In this document: positions 5,009 through 5,130 of the stretch, in pieces
Numbering within the stretch: the first letter of the stretch is position 1
Layout: the number at the start of each line of letters is the position of its first letter
Origin: JBMNTQ01 sp050945815
GTDB taxonomy: Bacteria > Bacillota > Clostridia > Christensenellales > JBMNTQ01
Direction: 5' to 3'
Length of the DNA: 5,130 nt
NCBI GenBank assembly: GCA_050945815.1
Contig: JBMNTQ010000151.1
Span: 1 to 5,130, forward strand
Position numbers and translations under genes: made by a program
The notes under the pieces: generated by a model
Database searches by the model: none
What the model saw: only the letters and a program-made list of their open reading frames with translations
Told to the model about the DNA's origin: nothing

Positions 5009-5021
5009 TAGTGTCTACACG
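5009..5021 (+). repeat. Terminal inverted repeat of the right IS copy
   Basis: TAGTGTCTACACG is the exact reverse complement of 130-142. One base (G5008) separates it from CTAG at 5004-5007, mirroring the one-base gap at the left copy. Confidence 0.8.
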
Positions 5022-5028
5022 AGGGACA

Positions 5029-5037
5029 TGCTATAAT
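5029..5037 (+). promoter_or_regulatory. Extended -10 promoter of the IS transposase
   Basis: TGCTATAAT is a perfect extended -10 element (TGnTATAAT, with TATAAT at 5032-5037), 30 bases before the transposase start. No good -35 box is present at the proper distance (TAGTGT at 5009-5014 lies in the terminal repeat), which extended -10 promoters tolerate. Confidence 0.65.
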
Positions 5038-5066
5038 GATGTCATCAAAGCGAAGGAGCATGAACG

Positions 5067-5130
5067 ATGGCAGCAGATTATCACAGACATGATATCAGCG
5101 ATGCGGTTTGGTTGTTATTGGAGCCTCTAT
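5067..5130 (+). CDS. IS5-family transposase, N-terminal fragment
   Basis: The gene starts at ATG 5067, 8 bases after AAGGAG (5053-5058), and 21 codons are visible: MAADYHRHDISDAVWLLLEP and one more. IS5-family transposases of this group commonly begin with a YxRHDISDxxWxLLEPLLP segment in the N-terminal DNA-binding domain. An ATG at 5060 is out of frame and closed by a TGA after ten codons. The gene leaves the window intact as far as it can be read. It is probably another copy of the transposase whose end is at 2-127. Confidence 0.85.
   Translation, partial: MAADYHRHDISDAVWLLLEPL

Larger units (their letters stand above)
5008..5130 (+). mobile_element. IS5-family insertion sequence, left end only
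   Basis: This is the left terminus of an insertion sequence that continues past the window. The inverted repeat TAGTGTCTACACG (5009-5021) matches the right end of the IS at 130-142, and the flanking CTAG (5004-5007) is the expected target. Promoter, ribosome binding site and transposase start follow within 60 bases. Orientation is the same as that of the left-edge IS, so the two would form direct repeats around the intervening segment. Confidence 0.85.

Overview
The window reads as a worn accessory island from a Gram-positive-type (Firmicutes) genome, most likely a gut anaerobe of the Clostridia or Negativicutes. This placement is an inference from the PrgI / VirB6-like conjugation genes on the minus strand, which resemble those of Tn1549-type integrative conjugative elements (ICEs). 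No ribosomal or housekeeping gene is present to confirm it.

Layout from left to right: (1) 1-143 is the right end of an IS5-family insertion sequence, holding only the last 41 codons of its transposase. (2) 144-323 is the last 59 codons of a gene whose 5' part has been replaced by that IS. The tail resembles the C-terminus of OLD-family (AAA + TOPRIM) ATP-dependent nucleases. (3) 332-2245 is an intact 637-residue UvrD/PcrA-like superfamily 1A helicase, translationally coupled to the truncated gene. Together they look like the remains of a Gabija-type (GajA/GajB-like) anti-phage operon whose nuclease has been destroyed. (4) 2246-2349 is a short intergenic stretch with a probable terminator, a wide inverted repeat and a perfect 10-bp tandem repeat. 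(5) 2350-3194 is a complete 845-bp IS5-family (IS427-like) element on the minus strand, with 15-bp perfect terminal repeats, a CTAG duplication and a two-frame transposase joined at an A5G5 run. (6) 3198-3430 holds a small dyad, a strong hairpin and six copies of TGGTGCCC. It looks like one end (attachment/arm-site region) of an integrative element. (7) 3441-4945, minus strand, is a decayed conjugation block: a VirB6/TrbL-like membrane protein (5' truncated, frameshifted), a small winged-helix-like protein (frameshifted), PrgI (3' truncated) and an unrelated C-terminal tail joined to PrgI by a deletion. (8) 4946-5007 is an AT-rich orphan stretch. (9) 5008-5130 is the left end of an IS5-family element in the same orientation as the one at the left edge and probably a copy of it, with its promoter, ribosome binding site and first 21 codons.

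The parts do not form one working system. A defence operon and an ICE fragment have been brought together and then broken by three IS insertions, all at CTAG sites. The most notable points are the orphaned Gabija-like helicase, the repeat-rich attachment-like region, the cluster of frameshifts and truncations in the conjugation remnant, and the pair of like-oriented IS ends that could make the segment a composite-transposon-like unit.
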